Shown piece after piece: positions 26,097 to 34,073 of a DNA stretch of 64,000 nt. The position numbers and the translations under genes are program-made. Source of the stretch: Bacillus subtilis (GTDB taxonomy: Bacteria > Pseudomonadota > Alphaproteobacteria > Rhizobiales > Rhizobiaceae); assembly GCA_021733665.1 (NCBI GenBank), contig JAHREI010000006.1:124001-188000 (forward strand), given 5' to 3'. The notes under the pieces were generated by a model, which saw only the letters and a program-made list of their open reading frames with translations, had not been told where the DNA came from and searched no databases. Position 1 is the first letter of the stretch. Each line of letters opens with the position of its first letter.

Positions 26097-27323
26097 ATGA
26101 CAGGACAGATGATGGGACCAATGGTAAAAATGCGTGATACACGTCTTGATGTTTTCAGGGCGCTGGCTTTGCTGAGCATTTTTATCAATCACGTTCCGGG
26201 CACGATCTATGAGAAATTCACGCATCGCGAATTCGGTTTCTCCGATTCTGCGGAAGCCTTTGTGCTGATTTCCGGTCTGGCCGTTGCACTTGCCTATAGT
26301 TCCAAATTTGTTGAAGGCAATCGCCTGCTGCTGTCTCTGAAAATGGCACGCCGCTCGATGACGCTTTATATGGCGCAGATGATGACAACACTCATCACGC
26401 TGGCGATTTTCGGTTTTGCCGCCATTTATATGAAGCGGCCGGAAATGCTGGAAATGATCAATATTAAAACCGTGATGGAGCAACCGGCGCAGGCTTTTGT
26501 TGGTCTGGTTACGCTCGGTCATCAGCTTGGCTATAATAACATTCTGTCGCTCTATCTGGTGCTGATGCTGTTTGCGCCGCTGATGCTGTATCTGTCGCGG
26601 ATCAGTATTTCACTGATGCTGACGATCTCCGGTTCGATCTGGTTTCTGTCCGGCTATTATCATATTGCGCCGATAAATTACCCGACACCGGGCGTATGGT
26701 TTCTGAACCCGCTGTCATGGCAGTTTCTGTTCGCCATCGGTATCGGTGCGATGACCTATGTGAAACAGGGCGGTCGCTTTGACCAGAACCGTCCGCTGAT
26801 GATTGCGGCAATTTCCTATCTGGTTTTCTCTCTGTTGTGGTTGCGCGTTCCGCATCCGAATTGGGATATTTCTTTCGGCCTGCCAGCGGTACTGACCGGT
26901 TTTGACAAGACCTATCTGTCGGCCACCCGTCTGCTGCATGTGTTGGCTATTGCTTATGTGATTGCGGGTATTCCTGCATTGTCGGCAAAAGCCCGTCTGG
27001 ATATGAAACATCCGCTGGCAATTCTGGGTAAACATTCGCTGCCGGTCTTTATTGCCGGTACCATTCTGGCGATGATCGGTCAGGCGCTGCGCTATGTTTA
27101 TCCGGCGAGCCTGTCCTTCGACACGCTGCTGATCGCGAGTGGTATTATGGCTCAGTTTGCGCTGGTCTATTATCTGGAATGGCTGCCGCGTATCGGCTGG
27201 AAAGGCAAAGCTGTTGCGAAAGCCTCTGTGCCCGATGTTACGCCGCCGGATATGCGGCCTGCGGAAGGGCGCGGCAAATCCCGTCCGATACCGGTCAAAC
27301 CTTATTCAGTGACTGCGCATTAA
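26097..27323 (+). CDS. opgC: OpgC-family glucan modification acyltransferase
   Basis: A 408-residue polytopic membrane protein with about ten helices. The opening TRLDVFRALALLSIFINHVPGTIYEKFTHREFGFSDSAEAFVLISGLAVALAY is the OpgC signature: an acyltransferase-like LDxxRA...F(I/V)NH start and a substrate-binding core. OpgC adds succinate to osmoregulated periplasmic (cyclic) glucans; in Brucella and Agrobacterium such modification affects the charge of the cyclic beta-glucan. The C-terminal tail is basic and proline-rich. The ATG at 26097 has AAGGCAGG before it; other in-frame ATGs follow closely, so the start is uncertain by a few codons. Confidence 0.85.
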   Translation: MTGQMMGPMVKMRDTRLDVFRALALLSIFINHVPGTIYEKFTHREFGFSDSAEAFVLISGLAVALAYSSKFVEGNRLLLSLKMARRSMTLYMAQMMTTLITLAIFGFAAIYMKRPEMLEMINIKTVMEQPAQAFVGLVTLGHQLGYNNILSLYLVLMLFAPLMLYLSRISISLMLTISGSIWFLSGYYHIAPINYPTPGVWFLNPLSWQFLFAIGIGAMTYVKQGGRFDQNRPLMIAAISYLVFSLLWLRVPHPNWDISFGLPAVLTGFDKTYLSATRLLHVLAIAYVIAGIPALSAKARLDMKHPLAILGKHSLPVFIAGTILAMIGQALRYVYPASLSFDTLLIASGIMAQFALVYYLEWLPRIGWKGKAVAKASVPDVTPPDMRPAEGRGKSRPIPVKPYSVTAH

Positions 27324-27334
27324 CCAAATATTAA
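27320..27334 (+). promoter_or_regulatory. CtrA-type box at the end of opgC
   Basis: TTAACCAAATATTAA: TTAA, seven bases, TTAA, the full CtrA recognition pattern. It overlaps the opgC stop and lies about 50 bases upstream of the sRNA candidate and 500 upstream of rcdA. Which gene it serves is not clear. Confidence 0.5.
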
Positions 27335-27370
27335 AGTTAACGAATGAATATAAGGCTATCCGGTTTTGCC

Positions 27371-27453
27371 GGACTCTTACCGAGTGGACTTGGTCCCTCT
27401 GTATGACGCCTCCCTGTTAAACTTCTGAGAGCCGCTTTCGCGGCTCTTTTTTT
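27371..27453 (+). ncRNA. Candidate small RNA with CCTCCCTG motif and terminator
   Basis: The region between opgC and rcdA has no ORF but several small hairpins: TCCGG/CCGGA, ACTC/GAGT, GGAC/GTCC, followed by an unpaired GCCTCCCTGTTAA and a very strong terminator hairpin AGAGCCGC/GCGGCTCT plus eight T. A single-stranded CCTCCC stretch is a typical anti-Shine-Dalgarno target site in alphaproteobacterial sRNAs. The pattern resembles the suhB/MmgR (alpha-r8) family as I remember it, but I cannot verify this. It could equally be the opgC 3' UTR. Confidence 0.45.
27428..27453 (+). terminator. Terminator downstream of opgC or the sRNA candidate
   Basis: Eight-base stem AGAGCCGC/GCGGCTCT (27428-27435 with 27440-27447), four-base loop TTTC, then a run of T. 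Confidence 0.92.
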
Positions 27454-27835
27454 ATGTTCAGGCTATGGGACATCTGCGCTTTGTGGATAAATTTGTACCG
27501 AGAGTGCGTCGCAACTTTCCATATATGTGCTGAAAATATTATCCGATTCTTTGTAACCAATTGAAGAATCTATATTTATTCAGATTTAAGACATTATTCG
27601 CTCTGGCAAGCACAAAATCATAATTTATCTTTCTTTAACCATATTGTTGCGCGAGCGTGTATGAGCGTGCATTTTGCTTGGATAGGCTATGGCCTGACGG
27701 TGTTTTCCGGTCACGCTTTGTGATGCAAACAAGTCAAGTGCAGCCTGAATGGTAAGGGATTCGCCGGTTTTTTGCTGAAAAAGCGTAAGAAACAGCGGAA
27801 TCACTGAAATAGGGAATGCTTGTCAGAAATTTCAG
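27454..27835. other. Intergenic region upstream of rcdA
   Basis: A 382-base, AT-rich gap. It contains a near-perfect CtrA box TTTA-N7-TTAAC at 27624-27639. No convincing small gene or hairpin was found. Confidence 0.6.
27624..27639 (+). promoter_or_regulatory. Near-perfect CtrA box upstream of rcdA
   Basis: TTTATCTTTCTTTAAC, a TTAA-N7-TTAAC box with one mismatch, about 200 bases upstream of the rcdA start. Confidence 0.4.
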
Positions 27836-28417
27836 ATGCCGGTTTCAAAAGCCGCATTTGCCAGTGAGCAGAACAAGATGATGGAACAGACACATCGTAG
27901 CGAAAATACAGGCCGAGATAATATGATCCGCCTGTCGGAGCGTATGGTCTTTTCAGACAGTTTCAAACCGCTCTACAGTGAAGGCATGGCTTTGGTTGAA
28001 GAAGCCGCAGCCTATCTGGATGAAGAGGGCAAAGACGCTGCACGCTCACTGTCGCATCAGGCCGCAACACTTTATGCAGCGGAATCTATGCGTCTGACAT
28101 CACGGCTGATGCATATTGCATCCTGGTTGTTGCTGCTGCGTGCCAGCCGTTCCGGTGATATGTCGCGGGATATGGTGGCGCGTGAGAAAGCCAAAGTCAG
28201 TCTGGAAACCCTTTCTGCCGGTGAGAGCGCCAAAGGCTGGCAGGAACTGCCGGAAACTTTCCGCGATATGATTGCCCGCTCATTGCATTTGCAGGATCGC
28301 GTGCGCTGCATGGATGGCGACAGCTATCATAAGCAGATCCGCGAACTGGTTGAATGCAAAGGCAATGCGGTTTCAGACCAGATTGTTTTGCTGCGTACAG
28401 CTTTTGGCGGCAACTAA
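27836..28417 (+). CDS. rcdA: RcdA (DUF1465), adaptor of CtrA proteolysis
   Basis: A helical, 193-residue DUF1465 protein. The conserved part begins about residue 30: IRLSERMVFSDSFKPLYSEGMALVEEAAAYLDEEGKDAARSL, then AATLYAAESMRLTSRLMHIASWLLLLRAS and the C-terminal DSYHKQIRELVECKGNAVSDQIVLLRTAF. In Caulobacter RcdA acts with ClpXP and CpdR to degrade CtrA at the cell pole. The start at 27836 has no clear ribosome site; the ATG at 27878 is an alternative. The gene lies directly upstream of ruvC, as in Brucella relatives. A CtrA-like box upstream suggests feedback. Confidence 0.85.
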   Translation: MPVSKAAFASEQNKMMEQTHRSENTGRDNMIRLSERMVFSDSFKPLYSEGMALVEEAAAYLDEEGKDAARSLSHQAATLYAAESMRLTSRLMHIASWLLLLRASRSGDMSRDMVAREKAKVSLETLSAGESAKGWQELPETFRDMIARSLHLQDRVRCMDGDSYHKQIRELVECKGNAVSDQIVLLRTAFGGN

Positions 28418-28513
28418 ACTATTAAGGCGGATAAAACCGCCATTTTTCTCAATGTTTCCATTTTGTTCACATTTTGATTGTTGAGTGCACCTTACACAAG
28501 GTAAGGTCAGCAC

Positions 28514-29047
28514 ATGAAACAGACGATTCGCATTATTGGTATTGATCCGGGATTACGCCGCACCGGCTGGGGCGTGATTGAGTCTGTCGGTAATTCCCTG
28601 CATTTTGTTGGTGCGGGTACTGTGACATCCAATGATAAGCTGGATCTGGCTTCCCGTTTGTGTCAGCTGCATGAGGGCTTAACTGCCGTTCTGCATCAGA
28701 TGATGCCGGATGAAGCCGCTGTCGAACATACCTTCGTCAATAAAGATGCGACAGCGACCCTGAAACTGGGACAGGCGCGTGGTATTGCGCTGCTGGTACC
28801 GGCGCAGGCGGGATTACGTGTGGCTGAATATGCGCCGAATGCGGTGAAGAAATCGGTCATCGGTGTTGGTCATGGTGAAAAACAGCAGATTCATATGATG
28901 GTTAAAGTGCTGATGCCGCGTGCGAGCTTTGACACGAGCGATGCCGCGGATGCGCTGGCTATCGCCATTTGTCATGCCCATAACCGGCACAGCCTGTATA
29001 ATCTGGCAGAATTGAAGAAAAGCGGGAGGATTGCAGCCATATCATGA
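28514..29047 (+). CDS. ruvC: Holliday junction endonuclease RuvC
   Basis: A 177-residue resolvase with the catalytic acidic residues visible: [14 protein letters not shown] at the N terminus, [23 protein letters not shown] in the middle, and [18 protein letters not shown] near the end. It cuts Holliday junctions after branch migration by RuvAB. The last four bases (ATGA) overlap the ruvA start, so the two are translationally coupled. AAGGTAAGG lies before the ATG. Confidence 0.97.
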   Translation: MKQTIRIIGIDPGLRRTGWGVIESVGNSLHFVGAGTVTSNDKLDLASRLCQLHEGLTAVLHQMMPDEAAVEHTFVNKDATATLKLGQARGIALLVPAQAGLRVAEYAPNAVKKSVIGVGHGEKQQIHMMVKVLMPRASFDTSDAADALAIAICHAHNRHSLYNLAELKKSGRIAAIS

Positions 29048-29661
29048 TCGGGAAGCTGAAAGGTGTTGTCGATGAAATCGCTGATGATCACGTCATTCTT
29101 GACGTGCATGGTGTCGGCTATGTGGCTTTTTGCTCTGCACGAACTCTGGGCAATTTGCCGTCACAGGGTGAAGCGGCAATTTTGCTGATTGAAACCTATG
29201 TCCGTGAGGATGTGCTGCGGCTCTATGGTTTCGGCACAGCGCTGGAGCGTGAATGGTTCCGCCTGTTGCAGAATGTACAGGGCGTGGGCGCCAAAGTAGC
29301 ATTGGCGGTACTGGGTACATTAACACCGTCAGAACTCGCAAATGCTATTGCTTTGCGCGATATTGCGATGGTGTCACGCGCACCGGGGGTTGGTAAAAAA
29401 GTTGCCGAGCGTATTGTGACTGAGTTGAAAAACAAAGCACCTGCCTTTGCCGGTGATGCGGGCGCCAATATCGGATTGAAGCAGGAAATCGGTGAGGGTG
29501 TTGCCTCTACCGCTGTCAGCGATGCGGTTTCCGCTTTGAGTAATCTCGGATATTCACGTGATCAGGCTGCCAATGCAGTGGCAAGTGCATTGCGCGAGGC
29601 AGGTGAGGATGCGGATTCCGCCAAGCTGATCCGGCTTGGTTTGAAAGAACTGGCGCGATAA
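29044..29661 (+). CDS. ruvA: Holliday junction helicase subunit RuvA
   Basis: A 205-residue RuvA: N-terminal OB domain ([29 protein letters not shown]), a helix-hairpin-helix pair ([20 protein letters not shown] and [22 protein letters not shown]), and a C-terminal domain ([23 protein letters not shown]) that touches RuvB. It holds the junction for RuvB. It overlaps ruvC by four bases and is followed by ruvB after 37 bases. Confidence 0.97.
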   Translation: MIGKLKGVVDEIADDHVILDVHGVGYVAFCSARTLGNLPSQGEAAILLIETYVREDVLRLYGFGTALEREWFRLLQNVQGVGAKVALAVLGTLTPSELANAIALRDIAMVSRAPGVGKKVAERIVTELKNKAPAFAGDAGANIGLKQEIGEGVASTAVSDAVSALSNLGYSRDQAANAVASALREAGEDADSAKLIRLGLKELAR

Positions 29662-29698
29662 ATTGCGCCCTGAAACAGTGAAAATGCGGGTGTGAGCA

Positions 29699-30739
29699 AT
29701 GAGTGATGAAGATCGTCTGATTTCTGCGCAAAAGCGCGGGGAAGATACGGACGTGGCTTTACGTCCGCAAAGTCTGGATGATTTTGTCGGTCAGGCGGCG
29801 GCACGTGCCAATTTAAAGGTCTTTATTGAAGCTGCGAAAACCCGTGGTGAAGCGCTCGATCACGTGTTGTTTGTCGGCCCTCCGGGACTGGGTAAAACCA
29901 CGCTTGCGCAGATTATGTCGAAAGAACTAGGGGTCAATTTCCGCTCGACCTCGGGGCCGGTGATTGCCAAAGCCGGCGATCTGGCGGCATTGCTCACCAA
30001 TCTTGAAGACCGCGATGTGCTGTTTATCGATGAAATTCATCGTCTGAGCCCTGCGGTGGAAGAAATTCTCTATCCGGCAATGGAAGATTTTCAGCTTGAT
30101 CTGATTATCGGTGAGGGGCCGGCAGCACGCTCTGTTAAAATTGATCTGGCGCGGTTTACGCTGGTTGCGGCCACCACGCGTCTTGGTCTTCTGACGACGC
30201 CTTTGCGCGACCGTTTTGGGATTCCGGTGCGGCTGAATTTCTATACGGTCGATGAGCTTGAATATATTGTGCGGCGCGGTGCGCGTTTGATGCAGTTGAA
30301 TATTTCGGAAGATGGGGCTCGCGAGGTCGCCCGCCGTGCCCGCGGTACGCCGCGTATTGCCGGGCGTTTGTTGCGGCGTGTGCGTGACTTTGCTTTGGTG
30401 GCAAAAGCAGATGTTGTTGATGCGAAGATTGCCGATGAAGCGCTGATCCGTCTGGAAGTGGATAATATCGGCCTTGATCAGCTGGATCGTCGTTATCTTA
30501 ATATGATTGCGCGTAATTTCGGCGGTGGACCGGTCGGCATTGAGACCATTGCGGCTGGATTGTCGGAACCCCGTGATGCGATTGAAGATATTATTGAACC
30601 TTATCTGATCCAGCAGGGGTTTTTGCAGCGTACACCACGCGGTCGTGTGCTGACCACAGTCGCATGGCAGCATTTGGGGCTGACGGCACCGACAGATCTG
30701 GCTGCGCGTCAGATCACGCTGTTTGAGGATGAAGCCTGA
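29699..30739 (+). CDS. ruvB: Holliday junction helicase motor RuvB
   Basis: A 346-residue AAA+ ATPase. The N-terminal [27 protein letters not shown], Walker [15 protein letters not shown], Walker [12 protein letters not shown], sensor and arginine-finger region [23 protein letters not shown], and the winged-helix end with [19 protein letters not shown]. It drives branch migration with RuvA. Its stop shares one base with the start of ybgC, so the operon runs ruvC-ruvA-ruvB-ybgC. Confidence 0.97.
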   Translation: MSDEDRLISAQKRGEDTDVALRPQSLDDFVGQAAARANLKVFIEAAKTRGEALDHVLFVGPPGLGKTTLAQIMSKELGVNFRSTSGPVIAKAGDLAALLTNLEDRDVLFIDEIHRLSPAVEEILYPAMEDFQLDLIIGEGPAARSVKIDLARFTLVAATTRLGLLTTPLRDRFGIPVRLNFYTVDELEYIVRRGARLMQLNISEDGAREVARRARGTPRIAGRLLRRVRDFALVAKADVVDAKIADEALIRLEVDNIGLDQLDRRYLNMIARNFGGGPVGIETIAAGLSEPRDAIEDIIEPYLIQQGFLQRTPRGRVLTTVAWQHLGLTAPTDLAARQITLFEDEA

Positions 30740-31200
30740 TGTCCGATAAATTGAGTGCGAATGAGTCTGAAGTGATCAACGGCACTTTGACTGTTGAAGG
30801 TCATCGTTTGCTGGCACGGGTCTATTACGCCGATACCGATTTTTCCGGCGTGGTTTATCATGCCCGTTATCTGGAGTTTCTCGAGCGTGGCCGTACAGAT
30901 TTTCTGCGTTTAAAAGGTGTGCATCACACCGCGCTGGAAGAGGGGCAACTGGGCGAGCCGATTGTCTGGATTGTGCGGCGCATGGAGATTGATTTCCGTC
31001 TGCCTGCCCGTATCGATGATATGCTGGTGATTGAAACTTCAGTCACAGAAGCTTCCGGCGCACGGGTAACTATGCAGCAGCGCATTCAGCGACAAAACGG
31101 TGATGTACTGATTGAAGCGCGGGTCGAAGCTGCGCTGATCAATAAGCAGGGACGCCCGCGTCGTATGCCTGCGGCATGGAAAGAGCTGTTTACCGCTTAA
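30739..31200 (+). CDS. ybgC: YbgC-type acyl-CoA thioesterase of the Tol-Pal region
   Basis: A 153-residue hot-dog-fold thioesterase. The catalytic segment is RVYYADTDFSGVVYHARYLEFLERGRTDFLR, with the aspartate in YADTD and the conserved YHARYLEF; DDMLVIETSVTEASGARVTMQQRI follows. YbgC proteins hydrolyse short acyl-CoAs or acyl-ACP and are usually linked to tol-pal. The ATG overlaps the ruvB stop codon by one base. It connects the ruv operon with tolQ across a 420-base gap. Confidence 0.92.
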   Translation: MSDKLSANESEVINGTLTVEGHRLLARVYYADTDFSGVVYHARYLEFLERGRTDFLRLKGVHHTALEEGQLGEPIVWIVRRMEIDFRLPARIDDMLVIETSVTEASGARVTMQQRIQRQNGDVLIEARVEAALINKQGRPRRMPAAWKELFTA

Positions 31201-31313
31201 GCAGCCAGAAACGATACAGGCGGTTGTTGCGCTGCAAACCGCCTGAAACCCAGCCTTTTGCGATCATAAAAATGATTGACCTCGCGAGAAAATACGGGCA
31301 ATTGCGGCGAATC

Positions 31314-31328
31314 CTAACTTATCTTTAA
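31314..31328 (+). promoter_or_regulatory. Near-perfect CtrA box upstream of tolQ
   Basis: CTAACTTATCTTTAA, one mismatch from TTAA-N7-TTAA, about 300 bases upstream of tolQ. Confidence 0.35.
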
Positions 31329-31533
31329 CCATAATAGTTCATCTTTAGGGCAAGACGGAGTGGTGACGGCATGAATCTGCCTGTCGCCTTCCTTTCACCA
31401 AAATTAACCGTAAAAAGCATTGTGACCGGTCATGCACAATCATTGTGTCCGGCAACAGCAGATACGGCACAAAGCAATTCGGCGGGCCGTGCACGCAACA
31501 ATGCATCCGGACCGCTCAAGGTAACAACAGATC

Positions 31534-31568
31534 AAAACGGCTGCGCGGGAAGCGCAAAGAACCGTTTT
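31534..31568 (+). terminator. Hairpin with T-tract in the tolQ leader
   Basis: AAAACGG pairs with CCGTTTT and an inner TGCGC with GCGCA; GCTTTT follows. It could be the ybgC terminator or an attenuator. Confidence 0.5.
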
Positions 31569-31621
31569 GCTTTTGCCGCCCGGTGATGAGCCGGGCGTTT
31601 GGATTCGAGGACAGGTGACAA

Positions 31622-32332
31622 ATGGAAGCTCTACCCATTGCAGCACACACAAGTGATGTCAGTCTCTGGGGACTGTTCATGCAGGCTAACTGGGTTGTCA
31701 AACTGGTCATGCTGGGTTTGCTGGCAGCCTCAATCTGGACATGGGCAATCATCGTAGACAAAACACTGGCCTATCGCCGTGCGGCAAGTGCCATTGAACG
31801 TTTTGAGCAGGTGTTCTGGTCCGGTCAGTCTCTGGAAGAACTCTACCGCAATCTCGGTGAACGTCGTACCACTGGTATGAGCGCCATTTTCATGGCAGCC
31901 ATGCGCGAGTGGAAAAAGTCTTTTGAAAAAGGCGCACGGTCTCCGATCGCATTGCAGATGCGTATTGAAAAAGCGATGGATGTGGCACTGGCGCGTGAAA
32001 GCGACAAGCTGGAATCCCGCCTCGGCTTTCTGGCGACGATTGGTACTTCGGCACCGTTTATCGGTCTGTTTGGTACGGTTGTCGGTATTATGACCTCTTT
32101 TATGGCGATTGCGGCTTCCAAAAATACCAGCCTTGCCGTTGTGGCTCCTGGTATTGCGGAAGCGCTGCTGGCAACGGCAATCGGTCTTCTGGCCGCTATT
32201 CCTGCCGTTATTGCCTATAACAAGCTGACAGCGGATGCGGGAAAAATCACCTCGCGGATGGAAGGTTTTGCCGATGAGTTTTCGGCCATACTGTCGCGAC
32301 AAATTGATGAGAAGCTGACGCCGCGCGGATAA
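31622..32332 (+). CDS. tolQ: Tol-Pal proton channel TolQ
   Basis: A 236-residue inner-membrane protein with three helices: WVVKLVMLGLLAASIWTWAIIVD, LGFLATIGTSAPFIGLFGTVVGIMTSFMAI and GIAEALLATAIGLLAAIPAVIAYN. The MotA/TolQ family uses the proton motive force through TolR to energise TolA and constrict the outer membrane at division. AGGTGA is before the ATG. It heads tolQ-tolR-tolA-tolB. Confidence 0.96.
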   Translation: MEALPIAAHTSDVSLWGLFMQANWVVKLVMLGLLAASIWTWAIIVDKTLAYRRAASAIERFEQVFWSGQSLEELYRNLGERRTTGMSAIFMAAMREWKKSFEKGARSPIALQMRIEKAMDVALARESDKLESRLGFLATIGTSAPFIGLFGTVVGIMTSFMAIAASKNTSLAVVAPGIAEALLATAIGLLAAIPAVIAYNKLTADAGKITSRMEGFADEFSAILSRQIDEKLTPRG

Positions 32333-32414
32333 TTTATCCGGTTTCGTTCACAGCAGGCGTTTACAATTCAGGCCGGTAATCAGGTCATAAGATGAAGGCC
32401 GGAAGGTTCTAAAG

Positions 32415-32861
32415 ATGGGTATGTCATTAGGAAGTCAGGGCGGAGGCGGTCGTCGCAGACGTGGCGGCAAAAAGGCTCCGATGAGCGAAATCAACATCAC
32501 GCCTTTCGTGGACGTGATGCTGGTGCTGCTGATTATCTTCATGGTCTCCGCACCATTGCTCACCTCTGGTGTGCCGATTGATCTGCCGGATACGCAGGCC
32601 AAGGCGCTCAATGCCGATACCCAGCCGATCACCGTTTCTGTGAATGATAAGGGGCAGGTCTATCTGCAGGAAACCGAGATCGACATTACGGAAGTGGTGC
32701 CGAAGCTCGAAGCTATTGCCAAGACCGGTTATGAAGAGCGCGTTTTTGTGCGCGGCGATAAAAATGCGGATTACGGCACTGTGATGAAAGTCATGTCCCG
32801 TATCTCTGCCGCCGGTTTTAAGAATATCGGTCTTGTGACCCTCCAGGAGCAGGATAGCTGA
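32415..32861 (+). CDS. tolR: Tol-Pal protein TolR
   Basis: A 148-residue ExbD/TolR protein. The single helix INITPFVDVMLVLLIIFMVSAPLL carries the proton-path aspartate (FVDVM). A basic cytoplasmic tail (GGGGRRRRGGKK) is in front, a periplasmic domain with VRGDKNADYGTVMKVMSRISAAGF behind. GGAAGG precedes the ATG, and tolA begins 7 bases after the stop. Confidence 0.96.
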   Translation: MGMSLGSQGGGGRRRRGGKKAPMSEINITPFVDVMLVLLIIFMVSAPLLTSGVPIDLPDTQAKALNADTQPITVSVNDKGQVYLQETEIDITEVVPKLEAIAKTGYEERVFVRGDKNADYGTVMKVMSRISAAGFKNIGLVTLQEQDS

Positions 32862-32868
32862 CGCCATC

Positions 32869-33942
32869 ATGAAGGCAGGTCTGACTACCTCAACACTCAT
32901 CCATGTGGTTATTATCGGCTGGGGACTGGTGTCCTTCTCCTCGCCGAAGCCTTTTGACATGACCGATACAGAATCTTTCCCTGTCGATATTGTACCGATT
33001 GAAGATATTGCACAGGCACAGCAGGGCGATAAGAAAGCACCTAAGGCTGATAAAGCTGCGCCAAAACCAACAACGAAGCCGAAAACGGTTGAACAGGCTG
33101 AAAATGCCGGTGACAGCGATCTTGATTTGAAGACCCCGCCGATGCCGAATGAAAAGCCGAAGCCGGTTGAAACAGCGGAAGCGGCGAAGCCTGCGGAAAA
33201 ACCGGCTGAAAAGCCGGAGCCGGTACAGGAAAATAAGCCTGAACCAAAACCTGAGCCTGTGAAGCCGCCGGAACCGGTGAAACCGCCTGAGCCAAAAGTT
33301 GAGCCGAAGCCGGAACCTAAGGCTGAAGTGAAGCCTGATCCGGTTGCAGAAGCGATTGAACAGCAGCCTGAGCAGGAAGTGAAACTGCCGGATCGTGTAC
33401 CGGCGCCGGATGTCAAACCGAAGCCGCAGCCAACGGAAACAGCGAAGGCTGAGGACAAGAAAAAAGACGAGAAGAAGCCGGAGAAACCAAGCACAACCGC
33501 GCAGAACACTTCGAAAGATAAAGATGCAAAAGCCGATGAGGTTGCAGCACTTTTGAACCGTGAGAAAGCTGCGGGCGGCGGTGCCAAACGCTCAACCGAT
33601 AAAGAAGCCTTCGGTGCTAAGAAGACCACTGGCGGAACCAAGCTCAGTCAGACGGAAATGGATGCTCTGAAAGGCCAGATCAGTGACAAATGGAGTATTC
33701 CTTCCGGTGTTGCTGATGCCTCGGATTTGCGGATTACCGTCAAGATGCAGCTTAATGAAGACGGTTCGATTAAAGGGACGCCGGAAGTCTCTTATACGGG
33801 CGGCGATTCTGTGATTGGCCGTGCGGCAGCAGACAGTGCGCGACGTGCGGTGATGCGTGCAGCACCTTACAATTTGCCGCGCGATAAATACGATACATGG
33901 TCGACGGTCATTGTGAATTTTGACCCGAGCGAAATGTTCTAA
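32869..33942 (+). CDS. tolA: Tol-Pal protein TolA
   Basis: A 357-residue protein with an N-terminal membrane helix (LTTSTLIHVVIIGWGLVSFSS), a long lysine/proline/glutamate-rich spacer made of PKPEPKPE-type repeats (about 45-230), and a C-terminal TolA III domain (SQTEMDALKGQISDKWSIPS to the end). TolA spans the periplasm and contacts Pal and TolB. The repetitive spacer also produces a false long frame on the other strand, which I rejected. It follows tolR by 7 bases and a terminator-like hairpin follows. Confidence 0.93.
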   Translation: MKAGLTTSTLIHVVIIGWGLVSFSSPKPFDMTDTESFPVDIVPIEDIAQAQQGDKKAPKADKAAPKPTTKPKTVEQAENAGDSDLDLKTPPMPNEKPKPVETAEAAKPAEKPAEKPEPVQENKPEPKPEPVKPPEPVKPPEPKVEPKPEPKAEVKPDPVAEAIEQQPEQEVKLPDRVPAPDVKPKPQPTETAKAEDKKKDEKKPEKPSTTAQNTSKDKDAKADEVAALLNREKAAGGGAKRSTDKEAFGAKKTTGGTKLSQTEMDALKGQISDKWSIPSGVADASDLRITVKMQLNEDGSIKGTPEVSYTGGDSVIGRAAADSARRAVMRAAPYNLPRDKYDTWSTVIVNFDPSEMF

Positions 33943-33952
33943 ACGGAATACG

Positions 33953-33976
33953 AACCGGCGCAGCAAAGCGCCGGTT
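33953..33976 (+). terminator. Hairpin after tolA
   Basis: Nine-base stem AACCGGCGC/GCGCCGGTT (33953-33961 with 33968-33976); only a short T tract follows, so it may be a weak terminator. Confidence 0.55.
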
Positions 33977-33991
33977 TGCTGAGATTAAAAT

Positions 33992-34033
33992 GTGAGAATT
34001 CTCACGACATAAAAACATGTGAGACACCTCACA
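33992..34033. promoter_or_regulatory. Twin palindromes upstream of tolB
   Basis: GTGAGAATTCTCAC (33992-34005, a perfect 14-base palindrome) and TGTGAG-ACAC-CTCACA (34018-34033) lie 12 bases apart, both built on the same GTGAG/CTCAC half-sites. They stand about 40 bases before the tolB start. A dimeric regulator could bind both. Confidence 0.5.
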
Positions 34034-34073
34034 GAACCAAAAAATGATCAGGACAAACGAGGTCCACGCCATC

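Larger units (their letters stand above)
31201..31621. other. tolQ leader region with two strong hairpins
   Basis: A 421-base gap between ybgC and tolQ. It holds a near CtrA box (31314-31328), a nested hairpin AAAACGG/CCGTTTT with inner TGCGC/GCGCA (31534-31568, followed by GCTTTT), and a GC-rich stem CGCCCGG/CCGGGCG (31577-31597). A 71-codon frame at 31371-31586 spans the first hairpin and looks like noise. The hairpins could attenuate tol transcription. Confidence 0.6.

Noticed and set aside
31371-31586. 71-codon frame between ybgC and tolQ
   Set aside because: Crosses a strong hairpin, has no clear family and weak ribosome site; probably part of the leader.
32427-33641. 404-codon open frame on the minus strand opposite tolR and tolA
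   Set aside because: It is the mirror of the TolA repeat spacer and of tolR. Its protein is a low-complexity Ser/Gly/Phe mix and both plus-strand genes are clear.
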